From Jannaschia aquimarina (lineage in GTDB: Bacteria > Pseudomonadota > Alphaproteobacteria > Rhodobacterales > Rhodobacteraceae): a stretch of DNA of 64,000 nucleotides. The stretch spans positions 124,001 to 188,000 of the forward strand of contig NZ_JYFE01000060.1 of the NCBI RefSeq assembly GCF_000877395.1, read 5' to 3'. The translations under genes and the position numbers were made by a program. Shown here piece after piece: positions 37,588 through 46,496 of this stretch (the first letter of the stretch is position 1; each line of letters opens with the position of its first letter). Below the pieces are notes generated by a model. That model saw only the letters and a list, made by a program, of their open reading frames with translations, did no database searches and was not told where the DNA came from.

Positions 37588-38846
37588 ACGAGCCGCCCCG
37601 GCAATCCACCGGGGCCTTCCTCCGGCAGAATGGACGCTGGCTGTCGGCCGGTGCGCTGATCTCTTTCACGTCGAGCTACGGCCAGACCTTCTTCATCGCC
37701 CTCTTCGCGGGGCAGATCATGGGCGAGTTCGGCCTGACGGACGGAACTTGGGGCACACTCTACGCCGTCGCAACGATCGTCTCGGCCGGCGCGATGATCG
37801 CGGCCGGGCCCTGGACCGACCGGCTCCGTGTCCGGCATCTGGCGACGCTGACCTGTCTGACCCTGGCCGTCGCCTGCCTGTCGATGGCGGGATCGCGGGG
37901 CCTGATCTGGCTGGCGGTGACGGTATTCCTTCTGCGTTTCGCGGGCCAAGGCATGATGAGCCATCTGGCGGCGGTCGGGATGGCCCGCTGGTTCGCCGCA
38001 TCGCGCGGGCGGGCGCTCGCCATCGCGGCGACGGGCTTCGCGCTGGGACAGGCTATCCTGCCGGTCCTGTTCGTCCAGGCCGGAGCGATCCTCTCGTGGC
38101 GGACGCTCTGGGTCGTGGCGGCTCTGGCCGTCGTGGCAACGATCCCGGTCATCCTCTACCTGCTCAGAACGGAACGGCATCCGAGCGGGTCGGCGGAGGG
38201 CCAGACCGTCTTCGGTCTGGACGGAATTCACTGGACACGCGCGCAAATGCTGCGGAGCGGTCTGTTCTGGGCCCTCGTCCCGCTGATGCTGGGTCCGCCC
38301 GCTTTCGGAACGGCCCTGTTCTTCCACCAGGTTCATCTGGTCGATGCCAAAGGCTGGGACCTTGCCGGCTACGTTGCGCTTCTCCCTCTCTTCACGGTCG
38401 TGTCCGTCGCGACGATGCTCTTGTCCGGGGTGCTGCTGGATCGCTATGGCGCCGCGAGGCTGATGCGGGTCTACCTGTTGCCCTTCGCGCTTGGATTCTG
38501 GGCCATGGGCATGGCGGACACGCTTTGGGGCGCGGCGCTGGCTCTGACGATTTTCGGAATTGGAACAGGGGCGCAGGGCACCCTTCCGACCGCGTGCTGG
38601 GCCGAACTCTACGGCACGCGGCATCTCGGGGCCATCAAGTCGGTGGCGACCGGGATTATGGTTCTGGGATCGGCCATCGGTCCCGCCGTGACCGGCTGGA
38701 CGATCGACGCGGGCTTCGACTTCCCGCAGCAAATGATCGCGATCGTTCTCTATTTCCTCGCTGCGACGCTTCTCGCCGCGTGGGCCCTGACCCGGGCACT
38801 ACCGCGGCTATCGCAGACGGCGGAGATAGACGTAGTACGCGCCTGA
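37584..38846 (+). CDS. MFS transporter
   Basis: This 420-residue protein has 12 predicted membrane segments in two halves, with a cytoplasmic loop near residue 195-220 ([13 protein letters not shown]). Conserved MFS features include [16 protein letters not shown] after segment 2 and [13 protein letters not shown] in the second half. The start is TTG at 37584, overlapping the hslU stop (TTGA); no other start precedes segment 1. Its last 39 bases overlap the convergent Smr gene. The substrate is unknown (monocarboxylate-type relatives are common). Confidence 0.82.
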   Translation: MNEPPRQSTGAFLRQNGRWLSAGALISFTSSYGQTFFIALFAGQIMGEFGLTDGTWGTLYAVATIVSAGAMIAAGPWTDRLRVRHLATLTCLTLAVACLSMAGSRGLIWLAVTVFLLRFAGQGMMSHLAAVGMARWFAASRGRALAIAATGFALGQAILPVLFVQAGAILSWRTLWVVAALAVVATIPVILYLLRTERHPSGSAEGQTVFGLDGIHWTRAQMLRSGLFWALVPLMLGPPAFGTALFFHQVHLVDAKGWDLAGYVALLPLFTVVSVATMLLSGVLLDRYGAARLMRVYLLPFALGFWAMGMADTLWGAALALTIFGIGTGAQGTLPTACWAELYGTRHLGAIKSVATGIMVLGSAIGPAVTGWTIDAGFDFPQQMIAIVLYFLAATLLAAWALTRALPRLSQTAEIDVVRA

Positions 38847-39392
38847 CCCGCCATGGGATCGATGAGCTTCGGTGACCTGAAGCACGTGCGGCGCAAGTGG
38901 CGGCAGGCGGAGCCATTGCGGCACCTGATGACGCAGAACGCCGATCCGCGTCGGGATCGGCCCGCCTTCATCGCGCGCCTTTCCCTTTCCCGTCACGACG
39001 AGCAGCAGGCGCTTGCCCCGAGCACTGGCCGTCAGGATGAAATCGGTCAGTTCCGCATGGGCGACCTCGAGCGTCATGCCATGCAGATCGAGTTTCCCTT
39101 CCGGACGCAACTTGCCCGCCCGCAAGCGGGTGAAGGCCTTGCGGTCCATCGCGACCGGCTCCCGACGCGACGCCTCCCCCGGACCCGGCGCGAGGTCGGC
39201 GGTCAAGCCGCGCGTCGGAACCCGCTCTCCGACGCGGAAGGTGGGAAGCGGCTCGCGGGACATGGTGGGCTGCGCCGCCTTGGCAGGGGCCGGAGCGGGA
39301 TCGGCCCGGCGCGGCCTGTCGGAAAGGGGGTCGGCGGTCTTGCGGTAGGCATCCCAGGCGCGGCGATCGGCCTCTGTCAGGCGCCGGGTCAT
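38808..39392 (-). CDS. Smr domain protein
   Basis: This 194-residue protein has a disordered Pro/Arg-rich N-terminus and a C-terminal Smr domain beginning KLDLHGMTLEVAHAELTDFI, with VVTGKGKA and [14 protein letters not shown]. Smr domains bind or cut nucleic acids, for example mRNA on stalled ribosomes. It starts by ATGA overlap with the mltA stop and is the last gene of the tim44-mltA-smr operon. Confidence 0.88.
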   Translation of the reverse strand: MTRRLTEADRRAWDAYRKTADPLSDRPRRADPAPAPAKAAQPTMSREPLPTFRVGERVPTRGLTADLAPGPGEASRREPVAMDRKAFTRLRAGKLRPEGKLDLHGMTLEVAHAELTDFILTASARGKRLLLVVTGKGKARDEGGPIPTRIGVLRHQVPQWLRLPPLAPHVLQVTEAHRSHGGSGAYYVYLRRLR

Positions 39393-40294
39393 CCGCGCGG
39401 ACGCAGGACGATCATCCGTCCGGCATGGTTCAGTGCACCGGCGGCGCGGCCAGCCTCTTCGCCCGTCCCGTAGAACAGGTCCGCCCGAGCGCCCCTGATC
39501 GCGCTGCCGGTATCCTGAGCGACGCAGAGCCGGCGGATGGGGCCCTCGGGCCCGTCCACCTCGACCCAGACGAGAGAGCCGAGCGGCACCAATTCGGGAT
39601 CGACCGCCAGGGACCGGCCAGCCGTGACGGGCAGGCCCAAGGCGCCCGGTGGCCCCTGCCGCGCCTCGGCGCCGTGCAGCGCACGGAACATGACGTAGGA
39701 CGGGTTCCGGCGCATCATCTCGCGTCCGCGCACGGGATCGGCGCGCAGCCACGACTTGACCGCGTCCGCCGTTATCCGCCTCTCGTTGAACTCGCCGGAC
39801 TCGATCAGGATTCGTCCGACCGAGATGTAGGGATGACCGTTCTTCGCCGCATAGCTGACCCGCAGGACCTGCCCGTCCGGATAGATGATCCGGCCGGATC
39901 CCTGGACCTGCAGGAAGAAGCGGTCCACCTCGTCCGCAAGCCACGCGATCTCGTAGTCAGCGAGGAGGTCTTTCTCTTCGATCTCCGCCCGAGTGGCTCC
40001 GGTCCCGCCTGGTGGCGGGGCGTGGATCGGAACCGGAAAATCATCGGTTCGAACGGGCGACCCTCGAAGCTCCGGCTCGTAGTAACCGGTGAAGTGGGTC
40101 GGGATGGCGTCGAAATCGTAGGTCGTAGCGAGAAATGCGGCGGGGTCGCCGGTTGCGGCAATCCCGGCTGCGGATAGGCCTTCGGAGAGATCGTCGCTTG
40201 TCCAGCCGTCCAGGGTGGCTGGATCGACCAGCGTCAACGCCTCCGGCACCTCACGCGTCCGTGGCGACAAGCTTCCAGTTCGGATCGTCAACAC
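39389..40294 (-). CDS. mltA: Membrane-bound lytic murein transglycosylase A-like protein
   Basis: This protein of about 301 residues has the MltA domain (HFTGYYEPELRGSP, FFLQVQGSGRIIYPDG, YAAKNGHPYISVGRIL) and the 3D domain with the catalytic Asp in VAQDTGSAIRGARADLFYGTG. It cleaves peptidoglycan to anhydro-muropeptides. The N-terminus is short: only about 55 residues precede TGYYEPE, and no signal peptide is visible. The frame opens with GTG at 40294; another GTG at 40249, just after the tim44 stop, is an alternative. A missing leader is unusual for this periplasmic enzyme. Confidence 0.85.
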   Translation of the reverse strand: MLTIRTGSLSPRTREVPEALTLVDPATLDGWTSDDLSEGLSAAGIAATGDPAAFLATTYDFDAIPTHFTGYYEPELRGSPVRTDDFPVPIHAPPPGGTGATRAEIEEKDLLADYEIAWLADEVDRFFLQVQGSGRIIYPDGQVLRVSYAAKNGHPYISVGRILIESGEFNERRITADAVKSWLRADPVRGREMMRRNPSYVMFRALHGAEARQGPPGALGLPVTAGRSLAVDPELVPLGSLVWVEVDGPEGPIRRLCVAQDTGSAIRGARADLFYGTGEEAGRAAGALNHAGRMIVLRPRG

Positions 40295-40913
40295 CCATCC
40301 TGCGCGCGAAGGTCCAGGTGTCGCGGCTCTTCTTGATTTCGTTCGGATTGCCTTCGACCACCTCGCCGTCGCTGTCCTTCACCACGCTCGTCATCTCGCC
40401 GACGAAACGCAGCGTGATCTCGCCGGTATCGGTGTCGCGATCGAATTCTGCGTTCACCAGCGTCGTTTCGCGTACGCCGATGAAACTTGCCTCGACCCTC
40501 AAACCCCGATCCTCGCGGTCCGAGATCGCCGCGAGGAAAGCTTCGTAGACGTCTTCTGCCAAGAAGGGCTGGACCGGTACCAGATCGCCGTTCTCGAACG
40601 CCATCAGGATCATCTCGTAGGCCTGACGCGCGCCGCCCACGAACTCGGACACCGAAAACCCCGGCTCGGCCAGCTTCATCGCCGCAAGGGACTTGGCCGC
40701 CTCGGTTCCGTCATCGACATGGTCGGTGATGTCGCGATCCGGTCCGCCATCGATCACCTCGAACTCGCGGCGCACGGGGCTAGACCCCTCGCGCTGATCG
40801 GCAACGCGCGGCTTCTCGAATCCGGTTCGGGTGCCAAGGACGTTCTTGAGGCGCACGATCAGAAACAGCGCGATCGCGGCCAGAACCAGAAGTTGTATCA
40901 CGGCGTCATCCAT
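40251..40913 (-). CDS. Tim44/TimA domain protein
   Basis: This 220-residue protein has one N-terminal membrane anchor (VIQLLVLAAIALFLIVRLKNVLG), a charged linker and a Tim44-like domain with FVGGARQAYEMILMAFENGD and a final DDPNWKLVAT. In alphaproteobacteria these anchored proteins are relatives of the mitochondrial import factor Tim44 and sit at the inner membrane. It leads the operon tim44-mltA-smr and is divergent from fxsA. The ATG at 40913 lies immediately before the anchor. Confidence 0.9.
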   Translation of the reverse strand: MDDAVIQLLVLAAIALFLIVRLKNVLGTRTGFEKPRVADQREGSSPVRREFEVIDGGPDRDITDHVDDGTEAAKSLAAMKLAEPGFSVSEFVGGARQAYEMILMAFENGDLVPVQPFLAEDVYEAFLAAISDREDRGLRVEASFIGVRETTLVNAEFDRDTDTGEITLRFVGEMTSVVKDSDGEVVEGNPNEIKKSRDTWTFARRMGVDDPNWKLVATDA

Positions 40914-41003
40914 CCTTGCTCGCGCGGGGCCCCGTCTTGGTAGTGCAGGGATGGCACATATGTAAGAGGCGCAACGGGTCAAGTGAACCGGAGGTCTCAT
41001 ACC

Positions 41004-41501
41004 ATGTGGCTGTTCGCCATCTTCGTCGCCGTCCCGATCCTGGAGATCGCGCTGTTCATCCAGGTGGGCGGCTGGCTCGGCCTGTGGCCGACGCTGCTGA
41101 TCGTGGTTCTGACGGCTGCCCTCGGGACCTTCCTCGTGCGTCGGCAGGGTCTCGCCGAGATCCAGCGTCTGCAGGCCTCGTTCGACCGTTTGTCCGATCC
41201 CACGCGGCCGTTGGCGCATGGCGCGATGATCCTCGCATCCGGGCTGCTTCTGCTGACGCCGGGCTTCTTTACCGACGCGATCGGCTTCTCGTTGCTGGTC
41301 CCGCAGGTCCGCGACGCGCTGATGCGGTACATCGCCGCGCGTGTGAAGGTGCAGCGCTTCGAGATGGGCCGGCAAGCCGAGTACCGGTCGGGACCGGGTG
41401 CCCATCCAGCCCCGCAAGACGACATCATCGAAGGCGAGGTCATCGACACGCCGCGGGACGGTCCGTCGGGATGGGCGCGGCCCGAAGGGCGGAACCGTTA
41501 G
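41004..41501 (+). CDS. fxsA: FxsA family membrane protein
   Basis: This 165-residue protein has three or four membrane segments (MWLFAIFVAVPILEIALFIQVGGWLG; PTLLIVVLTAALGTFLVRRQG; LLLLTPGFFTDAIGFSLLVP) and the FxsA/UPF0716 pattern EIxLFIxVGG...LTPGFFTDxxG. It is implicated in phage exclusion in E. coli. The ATG at 41004 follows GGAGG at 40989; GTG at 40983 is an alternative. The tail (EGEVIDTPRD) is polar. Confidence 0.92.
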   Translation: MWLFAIFVAVPILEIALFIQVGGWLGLWPTLLIVVLTAALGTFLVRRQGLAEIQRLQASFDRLSDPTRPLAHGAMILASGLLLLTPGFFTDAIGFSLLVPQVRDALMRYIAARVKVQRFEMGRQAEYRSGPGAHPAPQDDIIEGEVIDTPRDGPSGWARPEGRNR

Positions 41502-41502
41502 C

Positions 41503-41531
41503 TTGTGACCGTCGGGACGCTTTGCTAGGCG
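41503..41531 (+). promoter_or_regulatory. Predicted secB promoter
   Basis: TTGTGA at 41503-41508, a 17-base spacer and TAGGCG at 41526-41531 lie 30 bases before the secB start, directly after the fxsA stop. Confidence 0.4.
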
Positions 41532-41561
41532 CAGCGCAACCCGCGACCCGAGGAGACAGAC

Positions 41562-42104
41562 ATGGCCGACGAAAACGGCACCGACGCCCCCGAAAAAGCC
41601 AACGGTGAGACGCCGCAGCCGAACGGCGAGGCGCAACCGAACCAACAGCCCCAGACGCGCATCCTTGTGCAGTATGTCCGCGACCTGAGCTTCGAGAACG
41701 TCGCCGTCCAGAAGGGCAAGCTGATCAGCGGTCAGCCAGAAATCGCCATTCAGGTCGGCCTGGATGCCAAGAAGAAGCCGGAGGATGACCGCTACGAAGT
41801 GGCGATCAAGCTGAAGGTCACATCGAAAGGCAAGGACGATGGCGAGATGATCTTCTCCATGGAGATCGACTATGCCGGTCTGTTCGAGGTGAAGAACGTC
41901 CCCGAGGCGCAACTTCACCCGTTCCTTCTGATCGAGTGTCCGCGTCTCATCTTCCCGTTCCTGCGCCGCGTGGTCCACGATGTGACGCGCGATGGCGGCT
42001 ATCCGCCTCTGAACCTCGAGCCGTTCGATTTCGTCGCGCTCTACCGCCAGGAACTGCAACGCCGCGCTGCGGCCGAAGGTCAGGGTCAGGTCGGACAGGC
42101 CTGA
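41562..42104 (+). CDS. secB: SecB export chaperone
   Basis: This 180-residue protein has a low-complexity Asn/Gln/Pro N-terminus (about 35 residues) followed by the SecB fold: RILVQYVRDLSFENV, VTSKGKDDGEMIFSMEIDYAGLFEV, and CPRLIFPFLRRVVHDVTRDGGYPPLNLEPFDF. SecB keeps preproteins unfolded and delivers them to SecA. GAGGAG upstream supports the ATG. It is convergent with dnaQ, 18 bases away. Confidence 0.96.
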   Translation: MADENGTDAPEKANGETPQPNGEAQPNQQPQTRILVQYVRDLSFENVAVQKGKLISGQPEIAIQVGLDAKKKPEDDRYEVAIKLKVTSKGKDDGEMIFSMEIDYAGLFEVKNVPEAQLHPFLLIECPRLIFPFLRRVVHDVTRDGGYPPLNLEPFDFVALYRQELQRRAAAEGQGQVGQA

Positions 42105-42122
42105 TTTCCAGAGCGGCGGGCG

Positions 42123-42806
42123 TCAGGCCCGTCGCCACAAAGCCCCTCCGCCCAACGCGTCGACGAACGCGGCATGGGCGGCTTCTTCCTCCGGGGTGAT
42201 CCGCGGAGGAAGGGGCGCAGGGCGAGGCCGGGGTCGCCACGTCCCTTCATCCGTACCGCTCTCGGACCCGATGGACGCCAGCGCCATCGTCGGCTGACGC
42301 CCTCCGATCAATTCCAGATAGACCTCGGCGAGGATCTCGCTGTCGAGTAGCGCGCCGTGGAGCGTGCGCGAGGAATTGTCGATCCCGAACCGCTTGCAGA
42401 GCGCATCCAACGAGGCCGGGGAGCCGGGAAACTTGGACCGCGCGATGGCCAGCGTATCGACGGCCCGGTCGGGAGCGAGACGCGGCAGACCCATCCATTC
42501 CAGCTCCGCATTGAGGAATTTCATGTCGAAGGCGGCGTTGTGGATCACGAGTTTGTCGTCGCCGATGAAGTCCAAAAAGGCCCGGCCTATCTCTTTGAAG
42601 AGAGGGAAATCCTTGAGGAAGTCGTCGCCTAGCCCATGCACCTCGAAGGCGCCCTGCGGCATGGTCCGTTCGGGATTGATATATTGATGATAGGTCCGGC
42701 CGGTGGCGATGTGATTGATCAACTCGACGGCACCGATCTCTACGATCCGGTCGCCTGATTCCGGTTCGAAGCCGGTGGTCTCTGTGTCGAGGACGATCTC
42801 TCTCAT
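42123..42806 (-). CDS. dnaQ: DNA polymerase III epsilon subunit (proofreading exonuclease)
   Basis: This 227-residue DEDD exonuclease begins [29 protein letters not shown] (catalytic Asp and Glu), with [16 protein letters not shown] (Asp) and the closing [20 protein letters not shown] (His, Asp). It removes misincorporated bases in the replisome. It starts by ATGA overlap with coaE, the last gene of the chain maf-aroE-coaE-dnaQ. A GGAGC ribosome-binding site is visible. Confidence 0.96.
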   Translation of the reverse strand: MREIVLDTETTGFEPESGDRIVEIGAVELINHIATGRTYHQYINPERTMPQGAFEVHGLGDDFLKDFPLFKEIGRAFLDFIGDDKLVIHNAAFDMKFLNAELEWMGLPRLAPDRAVDTLAIARSKFPGSPASLDALCKRFGIDNSSRTLHGALLDSEILAEVYLELIGGRQPTMALASIGSESGTDEGTWRPRPRPAPLPPRITPEEEAAHAAFVDALGGGALWRRA

Positions 42807-43375
42807 GTCAGCTCCGCGATGATCCGGTCTACGTCCTGTCTGGCGCCGTCCATCGTCGAGGTGTCGATGATGTAATCGGCCCGCCTGCGCTTTTCCGCAT
42901 CGGGCATCTGTTTGGCAAGGATGGCGTCGAATTGATCCCCCGTCATCGTTCCCCGCTCCATCACGCGCCGACGCTGGGTGTCCGGGTCGGTGGAGACGAC
43001 GGCTACATGATCGAACTGCCCGGCGGCATCGGTCTCATAGAGAAGGGGAATATCGAAAACGGCCATCGGCGCGGATCGCGCCTCGCTCCAGGCAGCGCGG
43101 TCGGCCGCGACCAGCGGATGGACGATTGCCTCCAACCGCGCCAGCGCATCCGGATCGGTCGTCACGACCCCCCGCAGACGGGCCCTGTCGACCGCGCCGT
43201 CCCGGACTGCATCGGGAAAGATCGCGGCCACGGGGTCGACCGCGCTTCCGCCTTGGGCATAGAGACGGTGTACGGCGGCATCGGCGTCCCAGACCGGAAT
43301 GTTCCGGTCTCGGAACATCTGCGCCGTCGTCGTCTTGCCCATACCGATCGAACCGGTCAGCCCAAGCCGGATCAT
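42803..43375 (-). CDS. coaE: Dephospho-CoA kinase
   Basis: This 190-residue enzyme has Walker [14 protein letters not shown] at the N-terminus, followed by [15 protein letters not shown] (catalytic Asp), [10 protein letters not shown] and [16 protein letters not shown]. It catalyses the last step of coenzyme A synthesis. Start and stop overlap aroE and dnaQ by ATGA. The upstream extension of the open frame is aroE antisense and was not used. Confidence 0.96.
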   Translation of the reverse strand: MIRLGLTGSIGMGKTTTAQMFRDRNIPVWDADAAVHRLYAQGGSAVDPVAAIFPDAVRDGAVDRARLRGVVTTDPDALARLEAIVHPLVAADRAAWSEARSAPMAVFDIPLLYETDAAGQFDHVAVVSTDPDTQRRRVMERGTMTGDQFDAILAKQMPDAEKRRRADYIIDTSTMDGARQDVDRIIAELT

Positions 43376-44166
43376 CCCAAAACCGCGCGTCGCAGATCGG
43401 CGTCCACTTGGGGGCGCACGCCGAACCATGCCTCGAAGCCCGGAACGGCCTGGTGCAACAGCATGCCCAATCCATCCACGGTCGCGAGGCCGCGTTCCCG
43501 GGCGGCGCGCAGCAACGGCGTCTCCAAGGGCGTGTAGACGATATCCGTCACGACTGCAGCGTCGGGAAGGTACGCAAGATCGAGGTCGAGCGGCGGTTGT
43601 CCTTCCATCCCGAGACTGGTCGTGTTGACGAGAAGACCGGCATCTCCAAGTTCCGCTTCATCCTGCGCGACGCATCGGTCGAACCTTTCAGCCAGAACCT
43701 CGGCGCGCCCGTGCGTCCGGTTGACGATCCGAACCTCCGGAACGCCTGCGCTGACGAGCGCGTCGACGATCCCGCGGGCCGCCCCACCGGCACCCAGGAC
43801 GACGGCAGGCCGATCCTTGGGCCAATCCGCGCCTGCGTCGAGCGATGAGAGGAAGCCTTCCCCGTCGGTATTGTCGGCGAGGATCATCTGGTCCTTGAAA
43901 GTCAACGTATTGACCGCGCCGATCCGCCTTGCCCGATCCGTCACCTGATCGGCAACGGCCAGTGCCGCCTCCTTGTGAGGGATCGTGATGTTGCATCCCG
44001 CGAAGCCGAGACCCGGCAGGAGATCGAGGACGCGCAATAGATCGTCGTTTGACACGTGAAGCGGGACGTAGGCTCCGTCGATGCGATGGCGCCGAATCCA
44101 ATGCCCATGGAGGCGCGGAGAACGCGAATGGGAGATCGGATCCCCCAGAACTGCGGCGAGGATCAT
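43372..44166 (-). CDS. aroE: Shikimate dehydrogenase
   Basis: This 264-residue NADP enzyme has the substrate site GDPISHSRSPRLHGHWIRRH and GCNITIPHKEAALAVADQV (catalytic Lys), then a Rossmann motif VLGAGGAARGIVDALVSAG near residue 125 with NRT for NADP. It reduces 3-dehydroshikimate in aromatic amino acid synthesis. It is coupled by ATGA overlap on both sides. Its C-terminus contains LGMLLHQAVPGFEAWFG, conserved in AroE. Confidence 0.96.
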   Translation of the reverse strand: MILAAVLGDPISHSRSPRLHGHWIRRHRIDGAYVPLHVSNDDLLRVLDLLPGLGFAGCNITIPHKEAALAVADQVTDRARRIGAVNTLTFKDQMILADNTDGEGFLSSLDAGADWPKDRPAVVLGAGGAARGIVDALVSAGVPEVRIVNRTHGRAEVLAERFDRCVAQDEAELGDAGLLVNTTSLGMEGQPPLDLDLAYLPDAAVVTDIVYTPLETPLLRAARERGLATVDGLGMLLHQAVPGFEAWFGVRPQVDADLRRAVLG

Positions 44167-44744
44167 GCGTCGAGCACTCCACGGGTGACGAGGTAATCTA
44201 TGACCGGCAGAAGGGGCAGGCCGAGGACGGAGAAGTAATCGCCCTCTACCGCCGTGAACAGGCGTGCGCCCTCGGCTTCCAACCTGTAGCCGCCAACGCA
44301 ATGGCGGATGCCTTCCCAGTACTCCGACACATAGGAGTCGAGAAACCCGTCCGAGAGCGGCCGCATGACCATGCGGACTTCCGAGGCATGGCGCCAGACG
44401 GGACGCCCGTCCTCGACGATCACGGCGGCTGAGATCAGGCGGTGCTGTCGCCCGGCGAGCATGGCGAGCTGTTCGCGGGCCTCGTGCGGGGTGGCAGGCT
44501 TGGACAAGAGCTTTCCGCCGTGCGACAGCACCTGATCGGCGCCGAGCACCAAGCCGCCAACCTGCGGCTTGAGCGCCTTCATCTCAGCCAGCGTATCCGC
44601 CACGTCGCGGGCCCGGGCACCTTCGACGAGCAGGCTTTCCTTGACCGCATCCTCGTCGATCCGGGCCGGTCGGATCTCGACCTTGACGCCCGCAGCCCGC
44701 AGCATGTCGGCGCGGACCTGGCTGCCGGAGGCGAGAACGAGCAT
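44163..44744 (-). CDS. maf: Maf/YceF nucleoside triphosphate pyrophosphatase
   Basis: This 193-residue Maf protein begins MLVLASGSQVRADMLRAAGV, with the pyrophosphatase Asp in VLGADQVLSHGGKLLSKPATPHEAREQLAMLAGRQH. It hydrolyses non-canonical nucleotides and keeps them from DNA or RNA. The ATG at 44744 has GGAG eight bases upstream. It is the first gene of the minus-strand chain maf-aroE-coaE-dnaQ, which starts from the predicted promoter at 44782-44810. Confidence 0.94.
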   Translation of the reverse strand: MLVLASGSQVRADMLRAAGVKVEIRPARIDEDAVKESLLVEGARARDVADTLAEMKALKPQVGGLVLGADQVLSHGGKLLSKPATPHEAREQLAMLAGRQHRLISAAVIVEDGRPVWRHASEVRMVMRPLSDGFLDSYVSEYWEGIRHCVGGYRLEAEGARLFTAVEGDYFSVLGLPLLPVIDYLVTRGVLDA

Positions 44745-44781
44745 GGGGAAAACTCCGTGGAGAAACCTTTGGGTCGGTGGG

Positions 44782-44810
44782 TGGATAGGACGGGGGGAAC
44801 GGGCGGTCCA
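44782..44810 (-). promoter_or_regulatory. Predicted promoter of maf-aroE-coaE-dnaQ
   Basis: On the minus strand TGGACC (44805-44810), a 17-base spacer and TATCCA (44782-44787) give a start about 30 bases before maf. Confidence 0.45.
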
Positions 44811-45089
44811 GCGACCGGCGACCCGATCCGGTGGAAAGAGGGGGCCGGCATGCACGATTCCTCCACCGGTCGACCTGATCCTGAGTCAGAGATCTCTTCA
44901 CGCAATGCCCCCGCGTCTTCCCCAAGCTTGCTCACAGGCCGAATGCTTGAAGGCGCGGCGTCGGATACGAAATCAGGGGATAATCGACCGCCTTCTCATG
45001 TTCGCCCTTGCGAGGTGAACGAGGCAGAGTTCTCCCCGTTCTTCATCGGACCTACAAACATCATTCTTTCTCTCTTCTATTCTATTGGT

Positions 45090-45118
45090 TTGACGGAACC
45101 CGGCGCGACGATTAGATC
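45090..45118 (+). promoter_or_regulatory. Predicted rho promoter
   Basis: TTGACG at 45090-45095, a 17-base spacer and TAGATC at 45113-45118 (or TTAGAT with 16) follow a CT-rich tract. The transcript would have a leader of about 80 bases before rho. Confidence 0.5.
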
Positions 45119-45177
45119 GGGATCGAACGGCGGGTCGTCCTGATCCGGAAGCCGGTTCCCGAATGACGATGTTTGAG

Positions 45178-45192
45178 CCGGGCGAAGCCCGG
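45178..45192 (+). promoter_or_regulatory. Hairpin beside the rho ribosome-binding site
   Basis: CCGGGC, GAA loop, GCCCGG forms a stable 6-pair stem that ends four bases before GGAGG (45196-45200). It could modulate rho translation; this is inference from position only. Confidence 0.35.
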
Positions 45193-45205
45193 TCTGGAGG
45201 ACGTG

Positions 45206-46492
45206 ATGCGCGACGAGCATGATGCGGTCGAGGCGCTGAACCTGCGCGATCTGAAGGCGATGTCGCCCAAGGACTTGGTGGACATGGCCGAGGGCCTCGA
45301 GATCGAGAACGCCTCGACGATGCGTAAGGGCGAATTGATGTTCTCGATCCTGCGGGAGCGGGCCGACGAGGGCTGGGAGATCTCGGGTGAAGGCGTTCTG
45401 GAAGTCGTCCAGGATGGATTCGGATTTCTACGGAACCCCGAAGCGAATTACCTGCCGGGTCCCGACGACATCTATGTGAGCCCCGACGTGATCCGTCAGC
45501 ACTCTCTCCGGACAGGTGACACGCTGGATGGCGTCATCCAGGCTCCTGACGAGAACGAGCGCTATTTTGCGTTGACGAAGGTCACCTCGATCAATTTCGA
45601 GGAGCCGGAAAAGGCCCGCCACAAGGTGAGCTTCGATAACCTGACCCCGCTCTACCCCGACGAGCGGCTGACGATGGAAATCGAGGATCCGACGATCAAG
45701 GACCGGTCCGCCCGGATCATCGACCTGGTCGCGCCGATCGGGAAGGGACAGCGCTCGCTGATCGTCGCGCCACCACGTACGGGTAAGACCGTCCTCTTGC
45801 AGAATATCGCCAAGTCGATCGAGTCGAACCATCCGGAATGCTATCTGATGGTTCTTCTGATCGACGAACGGCCGGAAGAAGTGACTGACATGCAGCGGTC
45901 GGTGAAGGGCGAAGTCATCTCTTCGACCTTCGACGAGCCAGCGTCGCGGCATGTGGCCGTCTCCGAAATGGTGATCGAGAAGGCAAAGCGCCTGGTCGAG
46001 CACAAGCGGGACGTCGTGATCCTGCTCGACTCGATCACGCGTTTGGGTCGCGCTTTCAACACCACTGTCCCATCGTCGGGCAAGGTCCTGACGGGTGGTG
46101 TGGACGCGAACGCGCTGCAACGGCCGAAGCGTTTCTTCGGCGCGGCGCGGAATATCGAAGAAGGCGGATCATTGACGATCATCGCGACGGCGCTGATCGA
46201 TACGGGCAGCCGTATGGACGAGGTGATCTTCGAAGAGTTCAAGGGGACGGGTAACAGCGAGATCGTTCTCGACCGCAAGGTGGCCGACAAGCGCGTCTTC
46301 CCGGCGATGGACATCCTTAAATCCGGTACCCGCAAGGAAGATTTGCTTGTGGATCCGAAGAACCTTCAGAAGACATTCGTTCTGCGTCGGATCCTCAACC
46401 CGATGGGGACGACCGATGCAATCGAGTTCCTGATCGGCAAATTGAAGCAGACGAAAACGAACTCGGAATTCTTCGACTCAATGAATTCGTAG
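45206..46492 (+). CDS. rho: Transcription termination factor Rho
   Basis: This 428-residue hexameric RNA helicase has the N-terminal RNA-binding OB fold ([29 protein letters not shown]), Walker [13 protein letters not shown] near residue 190, [16 protein letters not shown], Walker [15 protein letters not shown] and the R-loop region. It terminates untranslated transcripts. The ATG at 45206 follows GGAGG five bases upstream; a TTG at 45173 would add 11 residues across the hairpin and is less likely. mnmE begins four bases after the stop. Confidence 0.97.
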   Translation: MRDEHDAVEALNLRDLKAMSPKDLVDMAEGLEIENASTMRKGELMFSILRERADEGWEISGEGVLEVVQDGFGFLRNPEANYLPGPDDIYVSPDVIRQHSLRTGDTLDGVIQAPDENERYFALTKVTSINFEEPEKARHKVSFDNLTPLYPDERLTMEIEDPTIKDRSARIIDLVAPIGKGQRSLIVAPPRTGKTVLLQNIAKSIESNHPECYLMVLLIDERPEEVTDMQRSVKGEVISSTFDEPASRHVAVSEMVIEKAKRLVEHKRDVVILLDSITRLGRAFNTTVPSSGKVLTGGVDANALQRPKRFFGAARNIEEGGSLTIIATALIDTGSRMDEVIFEEFKGTGNSEIVLDRKVADKRVFPAMDILKSGTRKEDLLVDPKNLQKTFVLRRILNPMGTTDAIEFLIGKLKQTKTNSEFFDSMNS

Positions 46493-46496
46493 CGCC

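Larger units (their letters stand above)
44745..45205. other. Divergent intergenic region between maf and rho
   Basis: These 461 bases hold no supported gene. They contain a minus-strand promoter for the maf chain, a plus-strand promoter for rho inside an unusually pyrimidine-rich, AT-richer stretch (about 45060-45090), and a hairpin next to the rho ribosome-binding site. A possible 67-codon frame in the middle has no recognisable features. Confidence 0.7.

Noticed and set aside
40914-42059. Upstream extension of the tim44-type frame
   Set aside because: It runs antisense to fxsA and secB. The genuine protein begins with its membrane anchor at 40913.
44942-45143. Possible 67-codon gene between maf and rho
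   Set aside because: No ribosome-binding site, no recognisable motif, and it would overlap the predicted rho promoter.
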